NCBI GenBank assembly: GCA_025966335.1
Contig: JAICRS010000001.1
Span: 1-64,000 of the forward strand
Length of the DNA: 64,000 nt
From: Nocardioidaceae bacterium
GTDB lineage: Bacteria; Actinomycetota; Actinomycetes; Propionibacteriales; Nocardioidaceae
Reading direction: 5' to 3'
Below are positions 41,176 to 49,430 of the stretch, one piece after another (position 1 is the stretch's first letter; every line of letters begins with the position of its first letter). The notes below the pieces were generated by a model. It had not been told where the DNA came from. It ran no database searches and worked only from the letters and a program-made list of their open reading frames with translations. A program made the position numbers and the translations under genes.

Positions 41176-42090
41176 TCAGCCCTTCTCTGCCCCGGCCGTC
41201 AGCCCCTCGGTCAGCAACCGCTCGGTGGCGAAGAACAGGATCACGATCGGCAGCGTGAGCACCACCGAGCCGGCCATCAGCACGGTGGTGGGGATCTCGA
41301 TGCTGCCCGCCAGCTGGGACAGGCCCAGGGACACGGTCCACCGGGACCGGTCCTCGACCAGGAACAGCAGCGCGAACAGGAACTCGTTCCAGGCGATCAT
41401 GAACACGAACAGGCCGTTGGCCATGATCGCGGGCAGCGCCAAGGGAAGGCTGATCCGGCGCATGATGCCCAGGCGGCTGCAGCCGTCCAGCGCCGCGGCC
41501 TCCTCGAGGCTGACCGGGATCGTCTCGAAGTAGTTGCGCAGCATGTAGATGGACACGGCGACCGTCTGCGAGACGTAGACGATGATCAGGGCCACCAGCG
41601 CGCCACGCAGGCCGAGCTTCGTGAAGCCCACGAACAACGGCACGGCGAGCAGGATGCTCGGGAAGAGGTACACCGCCAGGAAGAGCACACTGACCTGCCG
41701 GTGGCCGAAGAACTTCAGCCGGCTCACGGCGTACGACCCGGGAATCGCGAACAGCAGCGTTGCGGCCACCGTGCCGACCGCGATCACGAAGCTGTTCTGG
41801 ATGAAGTTGACGAAGCCCTGTCCGCCCTCGGAGACGGGCTTGAGCACCGACGCGTAGGTGCCGAAGTCGAGCTCGCCGCTGTCCGGCCAGAGGTCACCCG
41901 GGTCCTGGATCACCGAGCTGAGGTCGCGGACCGACAGCAGCACCATGTAGAGGAACGGGAACGCGGTCAGCAGGATCAGGGCCGCGATGACCACCCAGCG
42001 CAGGACGCCGAAGACCAAGCTCTCCACCCGGTCCCGGGACCAGGGTCGGGACGAGCGTGCCGGACGGTCTGTGCGCGTTGCGGTACTCAA
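41176..42090 (-). CDS. ABC sugar transporter inner-membrane protein (MalG type)
   Basis: 304 residues with six transmembrane helices and the ATPase-coupling EAA loop SLEEAAALDGCSRLGIMRRISLPL. It is the second permease of a carbohydrate uptake (CUT1) system. I placed the start at a TTG (42090-42088) that overlaps the upstream permease stop as TTGA and has a GGGAGGAC ribosome-binding site 6 nt before it. No ATPase gene is in this locus, so a shared MsiK-like ATPase is likely, as in many actinobacteria. Confidence 0.88.
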   Translation of the reverse strand: MSTATRTDRPARSSRPWSRDRVESLVFGVLRWVVIAALILLTAFPFLYMVLLSVRDLSSVIQDPGDLWPDSGELDFGTYASVLKPVSEGGQGFVNFIQNSFVIAVGTVAATLLFAIPGSYAVSRLKFFGHRQVSVLFLAVYLFPSILLAVPLFVGFTKLGLRGALVALIIVYVSQTVAVSIYMLRNYFETIPVSLEEAAALDGCSRLGIMRRISLPLALPAIMANGLFVFMIAWNEFLFALLFLVEDRSRWTVSLGLSQLAGSIEIPTTVLMAGSVVLTLPIVILFFATERLLTEGLTAGAEKG

Positions 42091-43031
42091 CTGACGTCCT
42101 CCCGGGGTGCGAAGCGGAAGTAGATCGTGACCAGCACGATGAGCACGGCCGCGAGCACCAGTGCCTGTGCCGACGCCGCACCGATGTCGCCGCGGGCGAT
42201 CAGGTAGTTGAACACCCGGATGCTGACCACCTCGGTGCCGGCGCCACCTCCGGTCAGCAGGTAGATGTCGTCGAAGTTGTTGAACGTCCAGATGAAGCGG
42301 AGCAGGGCCAGCACCGCGATGGTGGGCAGCAGCTGGGGGAGCAGGATGTAGCGGAACCGTTGGGTCAGCGTGGCGCCGTCGACCTTCGCGGCCTCCTCCA
42401 TGTCGCCCGGCACCGCCTGGAGGCGGGCGGTGAGGAACAGGAAGGCGAACGGGAACGAACGCCACATCTCGAAGAGGATCACCGATATCAGCGCCACTGG
42501 TATCGAGAAGTCGAGGCCGAGGAGCGAGACCTCCTTGCTGCGCTGGCTGAGGAACGCGATCGGCTCGTCCCAGCCGAGCAGGCGGGTGCCCCAGTAGTTG
42601 ATGATCCCGAACTGCGGGTTGAGCATCACCGACCACACGAAGGTGGCCGCGACCACCGGAGCGACGTACGGGAGCAGCATCATCGCCCGCACCACGGTGC
42701 GCCCCCGGAAGGCCTTGCGCAGCGCCAACGCCGCCACCAGGCCGAGCCCGACGGCGAGCGACGTGCCGCACACCGAGTAGATCAATGTGGTCAGCAGCGC
42801 GTCCCAGAACCCGTCGGAGGTCAGCACCTCCTGGAAGTTCTCCAGCGTGTAGTCACCGAACAGGCCGGCCGACTGCAGCTGGATGAGCCGGAGCTCCTGG
42901 AACGACAGCATCACCGTCCACAGGATCGGCAGCACCACGACGGCCAGGACGATCAGCACCGTCGGCGAGATGAGCAGCAGCCCGGCCCGCGCGTCGGACC
43001 GCGCCAGCGACCCTCGTGGCGCCTTGGTCAC
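42087..43031 (-). CDS. ABC sugar transporter inner-membrane protein (MalF type)
   Basis: 314 residues with six transmembrane helices and the EAA motif DMEEAAKVDGATLTQRFRYI before the last two helices. It begins with a GTG that overlaps the binding-protein stop (GTGA). Together with the downstream MalG-type permease it forms the membrane channel of a CUT1 importer for an oligosaccharide or glycoside. Confidence 0.9.
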   Translation of the reverse strand: MTKAPRGSLARSDARAGLLLISPTVLIVLAVVVLPILWTVMLSFQELRLIQLQSAGLFGDYTLENFQEVLTSDGFWDALLTTLIYSVCGTSLAVGLGLVAALALRKAFRGRTVVRAMMLLPYVAPVVAATFVWSVMLNPQFGIINYWGTRLLGWDEPIAFLSQRSKEVSLLGLDFSIPVALISVILFEMWRSFPFAFLFLTARLQAVPGDMEEAAKVDGATLTQRFRYILLPQLLPTIAVLALLRFIWTFNNFDDIYLLTGGGAGTEVVSIRVFNYLIARGDIGAASAQALVLAAVLIVLVTIYFRFAPREDVS

Positions 43032-44458
43032 TGCAAGGATTCCTGGATCTCCGTGACGGCCTCGTCCGCCTGCTGTGCCGCTTCCTCGGCGCTGAGCTGC
43101 CCGGTCGTCACGCCGTTGACCGACTGCGCCACCGGGAGCTCTCCCAGTGTCGCGCCGAGCAGCTCACCCGCGCCCTGCGTGATGGCCCAGCGCTGGATGG
43201 TGTCCGGCGCGGTGCGGAGGGCGTCCAGCACCTCGGCGGAGTAGAAGTCGCTCAGCGGCGCCTTGGTGTCGACCCCGGCCGGCAGCTCGGCCCACTGGTC
43301 GATGAACGTCGTCGGCTCCTCGGCCGTGCCCTGCCGGGTGGGGATCTTGCCCTCGGGGGCGAAGCCGATCCAGTCCATGTAGCCGTCAGTCATCATGTAG
43401 GAGATGAACTCCTGACTCGCGTCGGCGTTCGACTCCGCGGTGGCCACCCAGGAGACCACCTCGCCGAACTGCGCCGGCTCCTCGCCATCCGGTCCCTGGA
43501 CCGCGGTCACCACGCCACTGTTCTCGGCGAGGTAAGCGGGGTTGTCGTTGCACTGCTGGCAGGTCGGCAACGCGTCGTTCCGCAGACCCGCCATCTCGTC
43601 GAGGATGAAGGATGACCAGATCACCATCGCGGCGTCCCCCGCGAAGTACGTCGCCCTGGTGGTGTCGACGTCCTGGGCGCCTGGCACCGAGTAGTTCTGG
43701 ATCAGCTCACCGTAGAAGTCGAAGGCACCGACACAGTTCTCACTGTCGAGCGGGATGTCGCCGTCGTCGGTGACCAGCTCACAGCCGTTGCCGAGCGCCA
43801 AGTGCTCGAAGGTCTGCTCGGTGAAGACGTCGTTGGGGATGTTGGCCCCGACGAACCCTGCCACCTGCTGGCTGTCCAGCTGCTGGGCAGCGGCCAGGAT
43901 GTCGTCGTAGGTCTCCGGTGCGGGCAGGCCGGCCTCGTCGAACAGGTCCTGTCGGTAGACCAGCAGCTGTGCCCAGCCGTCGCTGGGAACCGAGAGCTGC
44001 TCGTCACCCTCACTGGTGAGGGCCAGTGCCTGCTCGGAGAACGTGTCGGCTCCGAGCTCCTCGACCACGGCTCCCGCGGTCTCGGTGTCGAGCAGGTCGT
44101 TGACCGCGAGCTCACGGACACCGGCCAGGGAGAGTGCACCGATCACGTCCGGCAGCTCACCGGCCGCGGCGGCGGAGGTGAGCAGCTGGCTGTACTGGTC
44201 CTCCGCGATCCCGACCAGCTCGACGTTGATCCCGGTCTCCTGGGTGAACGTCTGGGCGATCTGCTCCTGGGCCTGCATCCGGTCGGGGAGGTTCTCCAGG
44301 GTCCAGACGGTGATCGCGTTGCCGCCATCCGCGCCGTTCTCGTCGTCACCGCCGCAGGCCGCCAGCGTGACCAGCAGGCTGGTGGCGAGTCCTGTCGCAG
44401 CGATCTTCCGCAGGGCCGGCCGTGAGAACCGGGCGGGACTGGTGTGGCCTGTGCGCAT
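43028..44458 (-). CDS. Extracellular sugar-binding lipoprotein
   Basis: 476 residues. The signal peptide ends in the lipobox LVTLAACGG, so Cys becomes the lipidated N-terminus. Family-1 solute-binding features include AITVWTLENLPDRM and a C-terminal half with FAGDAAMVIWSSFILDEM. It captures the sugar and delivers it to the two permeases encoded downstream. The ATG at 44458 has GGAGGATC 3 nt before it; an ATG 39 nt upstream lacks this support. The gene is divergent from the ROK regulator, with a candidate operator between them. Confidence 0.9.
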   Translation of the reverse strand: MRTGHTSPARFSRPALRKIAATGLATSLLVTLAACGGDDENGADGGNAITVWTLENLPDRMQAQEQIAQTFTQETGINVELVGIAEDQYSQLLTSAAAAGELPDVIGALSLAGVRELAVNDLLDTETAGAVVEELGADTFSEQALALTSEGDEQLSVPSDGWAQLLVYRQDLFDEAGLPAPETYDDILAAAQQLDSQQVAGFVGANIPNDVFTEQTFEHLALGNGCELVTDDGDIPLDSENCVGAFDFYGELIQNYSVPGAQDVDTTRATYFAGDAAMVIWSSFILDEMAGLRNDALPTCQQCNDNPAYLAENSGVVTAVQGPDGEEPAQFGEVVSWVATAESNADASQEFISYMMTDGYMDWIGFAPEGKIPTRQGTAEEPTTFIDQWAELPAGVDTKAPLSDFYSAEVLDALRTAPDTIQRWAITQGAGELLGATLGELPVAQSVNGVTTGQLSAEEAAQQADEAVTEIQESLQ

Positions 44459-44476
44459 GGGATCCTCCGCGGTGAC

Positions 44477-44501
44477 TTTTATTCGGCTGTTAGACAAAAG
44501 T
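44477..44501. promoter_or_regulatory. Candidate ROK operator between repressor and binding-protein genes
   Basis: A quasi-palindrome begins CTTTT and ends AAAAG. Its right half contains GTTAGACAAAA (44489-44499), the same element as before the glycosidase operon. It is positioned to control the binding-protein promoter on - and the ROK promoter on +, whose -10-like TAATCT is at 44529-44534, 7 nt before the GTG start. Confidence 0.55.
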
Positions 44502-44541
44502 AGGCGACGCCGAACGAGCAGGTCAAGGTAATCTCTGGTGC

Positions 44542-45765
44542 GTGCGACCCATCGGCAGGCAGCTTTCCTCGGGCACCTCCACCACGGCAGGCCTGATGCC
44601 GGTTGGCACCATGACGCACGGTGAGGTCCTGCATCTGCTCCGTACGCACGGCCCCCTCACCCGCAAGGATCTGCTCGCGCTGTCCCGGCTCTCACGCACG
44701 ACGCTGGTCGAGCGGATCGACACGCTGCAACAGCTTCGCCTGATCAGGGAAGGCCGGCGTGGCGTCGCCGGAACGGGACGCCCGCCTGTGCTGCTCGAGT
44801 TCGACGAGACGAGCCGGACCACCCTGACCTTCGACGTGGGTGCCGCCCACGCGCTGATCGCGATCACGGACCTCGCGGCTCGCCGGCTGGCGGTACGCGA
44901 GCTGCCGATCGACCTGACCGGCCGGCCTGCCCCTGTTCTGCGGAAGCTGGTGACGGCCGGTCGACAGCTGTTGGAGACCGCGAGCCCGGACGGTGCGGAG
45001 CTCCTCGGAGTCGGCTTCAGCTTCCCCGGGCTGCAGGGCAGGGTCGACGGCACGATCGAGGCGCCGGCCGTGCTGTCGCACTGGGACGGTCGCCCGGTGG
45101 CCGAACCGTTCGAGCGTGCGTTCGGGAGACCGGTGGTCGTCGCCAATGACGCGCATGCGATGGCCTACGGCGAGTCCGTGGCCGACGGACGTGGCCGCAC
45201 GGTGATCGTCGTGAAGCTGGCCACGGGCATCGGGGCGGGGCTGGTGGTGGACGGCCGGCTGCACACCGGCGACTCCCACGGAGCCGGACAGTTCGGGCAC
45301 ATGCGCGTCCCCGGGCTGGAAGAGGACTGCACCTGCGGCCAGCGGGGCTGCCTGGCCACCGTGGCCAGCGGGCGGGCACTGCTGCGCCGGCTCGCACCGT
45401 ACGGCGTGACCTCCCTGCCCGACATCGTGAACGGGGTCGTGTCCGGCGATCGTGCCTGCGAGGAGGCACTGGCCGATGCCGGCCGTGCGGTCGGCACCGT
45501 GCTGTCGGGAGTGGCCACGATGATCGACCCAGGAGTGATCCTGTTCGGCGGCACGCTCGGCGTGCTCGACCCCTTCGTCGACGCGGCCCGCGAAAGCATC
45601 CTCGGCCTCACCTATCCACGCACCGCCCAGGAGATCCATGTCGGCCGCACGGTACTCGGCGACGAGTCGGCGGTCACAGGTCTGGCTGCGATGATCGTGG
45701 ACTCAGCGCTCCAGCCGGACGCCGTGGACCACCTGGTGGCGGCCCGGCCCGATGGCGCCGCCTGA
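44542..45765 (+). CDS. ROK-family transcriptional regulator
   Basis: 407 residues. An N-terminal winged HTH (GEVLHLLRTHGPLTRKDLLALSRLSRTTL, residues about 29-57) is followed by a sugar-kinase-like ROK domain: LTFDVGAAHALIAITDLAA, ELLGVGFSFPGLQ, KLATGIGAGLVVDG and the zinc motif CTCGQRGCLATVASG. It probably represses the divergent importer and the enzyme operon until the inducer sugar binds. The GTG start lies 7 nt after a -10-like TAATCT, implying leaderless autoregulated expression. Confidence 0.9.
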   Translation: MRPIGRQLSSGTSTTAGLMPVGTMTHGEVLHLLRTHGPLTRKDLLALSRLSRTTLVERIDTLQQLRLIREGRRGVAGTGRPPVLLEFDETSRTTLTFDVGAAHALIAITDLAARRLAVRELPIDLTGRPAPVLRKLVTAGRQLLETASPDGAELLGVGFSFPGLQGRVDGTIEAPAVLSHWDGRPVAEPFERAFGRPVVVANDAHAMAYGESVADGRGRTVIVVKLATGIGAGLVVDGRLHTGDSHGAGQFGHMRVPGLEEDCTCGQRGCLATVASGRALLRRLAPYGVTSLPDIVNGVVSGDRACEEALADAGRAVGTVLSGVATMIDPGVILFGGTLGVLDPFVDAARESILGLTYPRTAQEIHVGRTVLGDESAVTGLAAMIVDSALQPDAVDHLVAARPDGAA

Positions 45766-45931
45766 GCCGGGGCGTTCATCGGCAGGGACGACAGTGGCGC
45801 CGCTCCGGGCGCGTCTGCCGTGGTCTCGCCGTACTCGGGCACGCGTGGTCAGGGAGCACCGGCCGCACGAACGTGCAGACTTCCGGCGTCGGGCCGCGAG
45901 CTCTCGCGGGAGGATCAGGGCCGGCCGTGGC

Positions 45932-45989
45932 TCACTCAGTTGCAACGGCATCCGTCCGGCGAGAATCTGATGTCGTTGGGATCGAGTGA
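45932..45989. repeat. Dispersed stem-loop repeat, copy C
   Basis: The left arm (45932-45952, core CAGTTGCAACGGCATC) and right arm (45969-45989) are complementary at 16 of 21 positions around a 16-nt loop CGTCCGGCGAGAATCT. The left arm matches copy B closely (CAGT-GCAACGGCA-C), and the loop shares GCGAGAA with copy A. Confidence 0.65.
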
Positions 45990-46064
45990 ACCCGGGAACC
46001 ACGGACCCTGAAGGTGGGTTGCACGTTGCGCTTCCTTCGAACATGGCCCCGCTCAAGGGCGAGG

Positions 46065-46148
46065 TGTCATTGGTGTCCATATGGATGCCAACGACATGTC
46101 CGGATGCCGAAACCGACGTCGTTCCCGTCCATATGGACGACATTGACA
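46065..46148. repeat. Pair of 32-bp palindromes, 52 bp centre to centre
   Basis: Palindrome 1 (46065-46096) has arms TGTCATTGGTGTCCAT and ATGGATGCCAACGACA with 13 of 16 positions complementary and no loop. Palindrome 2 (46117-46148) has arms CGTCGTTCCCGTCCAT and ATGGACGACATTGACA with 11 of 16 complementary. The four half-arms share a TGTCGTTGG-N-GTCCAT consensus, and TGTCGTTGG also appears in the right arm of stem-loop copy C. Spacing near five helical turns fits paired protein-binding sites. Confidence 0.6.
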
Positions 46149-46191
46149 GCCGCGAGGCGCACGGGTGTCAACACACAGGACAGAGCGCCGG

Positions 46192-47232
46192 TTACATCGC
46201 TCCGGCTCGAGGTGATGGGGCCTCCGGGGTCAGCGCACGCCCGGCCTGCTTCGGCGAGAGATGTCCCGCCTCGACCAGCCACCGGATGGTGTCCCGCAAT
46301 GAGTCCTGCAGCGTCCGTCCGCTGATGCCGAGGTCGTTCACGGTGGAGGAAGGGTCTGCGACCGTGCCGAGCGAAATGACCCGCGCGCCCTCGAGTGCAC
46401 CGGGGAGGAACGACCATCCGGTCAGGTACCCCGGCAGCACGCCCGGTGTGATCACTCCCATCGGCAGGAGCATCAGAGGCAACCGCCGGCCGGTTACCTC
46501 GGACAGCCGGGCGTGCGGCGCAGCCACGTTCTCCCCGGGCACAAGGAACCGGCCTCCCGGTCGGTCCAGGGCCGCGGCGATGACGTCGGCTGTGTCACGG
46601 ACGTCGACCCATTGCAGACCACCGCGGGGCCAGGTGGGCAGTCGCCCCCGCAGGATGTCGCGCACCACCGCGTTGCTCTCCCCGAGATAGGGGTCGTGCG
46701 GGCCGATGATGCCGCCTGGGTTGACGATCGCCACCGGAGCCCCCGCCTGCTGACGCTCCCGTGCCACCCGCTCGGACTCCACCTTGCTCGTCGTGTAGGG
46801 CCCGATCCCGGCTCCCAGAAGACTTCGGTGGTCCAGGACCGCGCCCTTGTGGAGCAATGCGGCGATCGATGAGACCTGCACGATGCCGCGGCACCCTTCG
46901 GCGATCGCAGCGTCCAGCACGTTCTTCGTTCCGAGCACGTTCTCGTCTCGCATCCGCTTCTCGTCGCGGCGCCGGTAGGAGAAGGTGGCGGCCGCGTGCA
47001 CAGCCAGGTCGCAGTCGGCAACGGCCGCCTGCACCGCCGATGCGTCGGTCATGTCGCCCTGGAACACCTCGATGCGAGGATCCTCGATGTCGACACCCAG
47101 CGGGCGAAGATGGTCGCGCAGCCGCTCCGGGGTGCGGACAAGGCCCCGAACCGTATGGCCGTCGTCGAGCAGCCGCGCCGTGGTGTGCGCGCCGAGGAAC
47201 CCGGATGCGCCGGTCAGGAGAACTCTGGACAT
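46192..47232 (-). CDS. NAD-dependent epimerase/dehydratase (extended SDR)
   Basis: 346 residues. The Rossmann motif VLLTGASGFLGAHTTARL is at the start, VFQGDMTDASAV and VHAAATFSY follow, and the catalytic pair is YTTSK (GPYTTSKVESE). PGGIIGPHDP is the substrate-loop element. The C-terminal ~100 residues are less conserved. It resembles dihydroflavonol-4-reductase/sterol-dehydrogenase-like extended SDRs that reduce a ketone or epimerise a sugar; the substrate is unknown. The start at the ATG at 47232 directly precedes the Rossmann strand. It is divergent from the pyruvate oxidase gene. Confidence 0.84.
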   Translation of the reverse strand: MSRVLLTGASGFLGAHTTARLLDDGHTVRGLVRTPERLRDHLRPLGVDIEDPRIEVFQGDMTDASAVQAAVADCDLAVHAAATFSYRRRDEKRMRDENVLGTKNVLDAAIAEGCRGIVQVSSIAALLHKGAVLDHRSLLGAGIGPYTTSKVESERVARERQQAGAPVAIVNPGGIIGPHDPYLGESNAVVRDILRGRLPTWPRGGLQWVDVRDTADVIAAALDRPGGRFLVPGENVAAPHARLSEVTGRRLPLMLLPMGVITPGVLPGYLTGWSFLPGALEGARVISLGTVADPSSTVNDLGISGRTLQDSLRDTIRWLVEAGHLSPKQAGRALTPEAPSPRAGAM

Positions 47233-47453
47233 GGCGGCCGCTCGTTTCGTTGCTCGGCTCTTCCTCAGCATGCCCAAGCCACAGTTCCGGGACCATAGTC
47301 CGAATGGACGGCCACCGAGGTGACGCACGGAACGCTCAAGGCGACGCGCGATCCGGCGCCCCGAGCGCTGTCGCGAACCAAGCACGTCGGGCTATGGTCG
47401 CAGCGTGAGCGATGCGCCGATGTGCTCTCGTCCGCCGTTCTCGAAGGAGCCAC

Positions 47454-49181
47454 ATGGCCACTGTCGCTGAGTTCATCGCCGACAGCCTCGTCGCCAGCGG
47501 CGTACGTCGTGTCTACGGCATTCCTGGGGACTCCCTCAACGGCTTCACCGACGCGCTGCGGACCCGCCCGGAACTGGCCTGGGTCCACGTCCGGCACGAG
47601 GAGGCAGCCGCGTTCGCCGCCTCCGCGGAGGCCGGCCTGACCGGCGAGCTCGCGGTGTGCGCCGGCAGCTGTGGTCCCGGGAACCTGCACCTGATCAACG
47701 GCCTGTACGACGCCCAACGCTCCCGGGTGCCGGTGCTGGCCATAGCCGCGCACATTCCCAGCGCGGAGATCGGGTCCAACTACTTCCAGGAGACCCATCC
47801 CCAGGAGCTGTTCCGCGAATGCAGCGTCTACGTCGAGCACGTCGCGCACGCCGAGCAGATGCCCCGCCTGCTGCGGATCGCCATCCGCGAGGCACTCACC
47901 AAACGTGGCGTGGCCGTGCTGGTGATCCCGGGTGATATCGGCCTGGCCAAGATCGAGGCCGAGGCCGAGGCCGAGCGGATCGTCGCCTCGCACGCCCAGA
48001 CCGTGCCCGACCCGGCTGAGCTGGCCGCTGCGGCCAGGGTCCTCAACGCCGGCTCGAAGGTGACGATCCTCGCCGGCGCGGGCTGCCAGGGCGCACATGA
48101 CGAGCTGGTCGAGCTGGCCGCGACCCTGAAGTCACCGATCGTGCATGCGCTGCGCGGCAAGGAGTTCGTCGAGCACGACAATCCCTACGACGTCGGGATG
48201 ACCGGGTTGCTCGGGTTCTCGTCGGGCTATCGGGCGATGGAGCACTGCGACACCCTGCTGATGCTCGGCACCGACTTCCCCTACCAGCAGTTCTTCCCCA
48301 AGGGAGCCACGATCGTCCAGGTCGACCTGCGCGGCTCGCAGCTGGGTCGTCGCACCAAGGTCGACATCGGTCTGATCGGAGGCGTGAAGGAGACGATCCG
48401 TGCGCTGCTGCCGCAGCTGGAGGCCAAGAAGTCGAGCAAGCACCTCGACGCCATGCTCAAGCACTACGCCAGGACCCGCAAGGACCTGGACGAGCTGGCC
48501 ACGGCGCGCCGGGGGTCGAAGCCGATCCACCCGCAGTACCTCGCCAAGCTGATCGACGATGTCGCTGACGACGACGCCGTGTTCATCCCGGACGTGGGGT
48601 CACCGGTGGTGTGGGCGGCTCGCTACGTGCACATGAACGGAAAGCGCCGCCTGATCGGGTCGTTCAGCCACGGCTCGATGGCGAACGCGCTGCCGCAGGG
48701 CATCGGCGCCCAGGTAGCCTTCCCCGACCGGCAGGTGGTGGCGCTCGCCGGCGACGGCGGGCTGACGATGCTGATGGGCGAGCTGGTGACACTGACCCAG
48801 ATGAAGCTGCCGGTCAAGGTCGTCGTGTTCAACAACTCCTCGCTGAACTTCGTGGAGCTGGAGATGAAGGCGGCCGGGATCGTCAACTTCGCGACCGACT
48901 TGGCCAACCCCGACTTCGCCCAGGTCGGCGACGCCCTGAACGTGAAGGGCTGGCGGGTCGAGCGGTCCAAGGACCTGCCCAAGGCGGTGAAGGCATTCCT
49001 CGCGCACGACGGGCCGGCCATCCTCGACGTCGTGACAGAGCGGCAGGAGCTTTCGATCCCACCGGCGGTGTCCCTGGAACAGGCGAAAGGATTCGCGCTG
49101 TTCGCCGTCCGCACGGTGCTCTCCGGCAAGGGCACCGAGCTCATCGACCTGGCGCGGACGAACATGCGACAGATCTTCTAG
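47454..49181 (+). CDS. poxB: Thiamine-diphosphate-dependent pyruvate oxidase/dehydrogenase
   Basis: 575 residues in the three-domain ThDP fold. The N-terminal domain has VYGIPGDSLNGF and the cofactor-activating Glu in VRHEEAAAFAA. A central FAD/ADP-binding domain follows, then a C-terminal domain with ALAGDGGLTMLMGELVT (ThDP-Mg motif GDG to NN, completed by VVVFNNSSL). Length and sequence fit PoxB, which converts pyruvate to acetate and CO2 and passes electrons to quinone; acetolactate synthase is less likely because of the PoxB-like C-terminus. AAGGAG lies 7 nt before the ATG. Confidence 0.87.
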   Translation: MATVAEFIADSLVASGVRRVYGIPGDSLNGFTDALRTRPELAWVHVRHEEAAAFAASAEAGLTGELAVCAGSCGPGNLHLINGLYDAQRSRVPVLAIAAHIPSAEIGSNYFQETHPQELFRECSVYVEHVAHAEQMPRLLRIAIREALTKRGVAVLVIPGDIGLAKIEAEAEAERIVASHAQTVPDPAELAAAARVLNAGSKVTILAGAGCQGAHDELVELAATLKSPIVHALRGKEFVEHDNPYDVGMTGLLGFSSGYRAMEHCDTLLMLGTDFPYQQFFPKGATIVQVDLRGSQLGRRTKVDIGLIGGVKETIRALLPQLEAKKSSKHLDAMLKHYARTRKDLDELATARRGSKPIHPQYLAKLIDDVADDDAVFIPDVGSPVVWAARYVHMNGKRRLIGSFSHGSMANALPQGIGAQVAFPDRQVVALAGDGGLTMLMGELVTLTQMKLPVKVVVFNNSSLNFVELEMKAAGIVNFATDLANPDFAQVGDALNVKGWRVERSKDLPKAVKAFLAHDGPAILDVVTERQELSIPPAVSLEQAKGFALFAVRTVLSGKGTELIDLARTNMRQIF

Positions 49182-49193
49182 CGCGGTCCGGAA

Positions 49194-49222
49194 ACGACAA
49201 AAGACCCGGTCAGACCGGGTCT
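49194..49222 (-). terminator. Rho-independent terminator after tRNA-Leu
   Basis: AGACCCGGTC (49202-49211) pairs with GACCGGGTCT (49213-49222). Read on the - strand the stem is followed by TTTTGTCGTTT, a good T-tract, and sits 8 nt downstream of the tRNA. It may also stop + strand transcripts from the pyruvate oxidase gene. Confidence 0.8.
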
Positions 49223-49230
49223 CCTGGAGT

Positions 49231-49315
49231 GTCCGAGGGGGGACTTGAACCCCCACGCCCGATAAAGGGCACTAGCACCTCAAGCTAGCGCGTCTACCTA
49301 TTCCGCCACCCGGAC
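49231..49315 (-). tRNA. tRNA-Leu (anticodon GAG)
   Basis: 85 nt folding as a class II tRNA. The acceptor stem pairs GTCCGGG-like 5' bases with CTCGGAC-type 3' bases. The anticodon arm is CTAGC-TTGAGGT-GCTAG with anticodon GAG, a long variable arm follows, and the T-arm contains GGTTCAAGTCC. The CCA end is not encoded. It decodes CUC and CUU leucine codons. Confidence 0.95.
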
Positions 49316-49430
49316 AAGGTGTCGCACCTACAACTCTAGATCGAGCCGTAAGTGCGGCGGTAACTCTAGCAAAGAACCGCCCGGGAACTTGCATCGGGCG
49401 AGGCTTTCGGAAGCCTGTAAGGATGTCTCC

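Larger units (their letters stand above)
45766..46191. other. Palindrome-rich convergent intergenic region
   Basis: 426 nt between the stop codons of the ROK gene (+) and the epimerase gene (-). I see no credible gene. It contains stem-loop copy C (45932-45989) and two long palindromes centred on TCCATATGGA at 46080/46081 and 46132/46133. This is the densest cluster of inverted repeats in the window. Confidence 0.65.

Noticed and set aside
41176..42771. An upstream extension of the second sugar permease through the first permease gene
   Set aside because: The upstream part is a frame shadow of the MalF-type gene; the TTG at 42090 has a strong ribosome-binding site and gives a normal-length MalG protein.
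47412..47453. Upstream GTG extension of the pyruvate oxidase gene
   Set aside because: The ATG at 47454 has AAGGAG at ideal spacing, and family similarity begins there.
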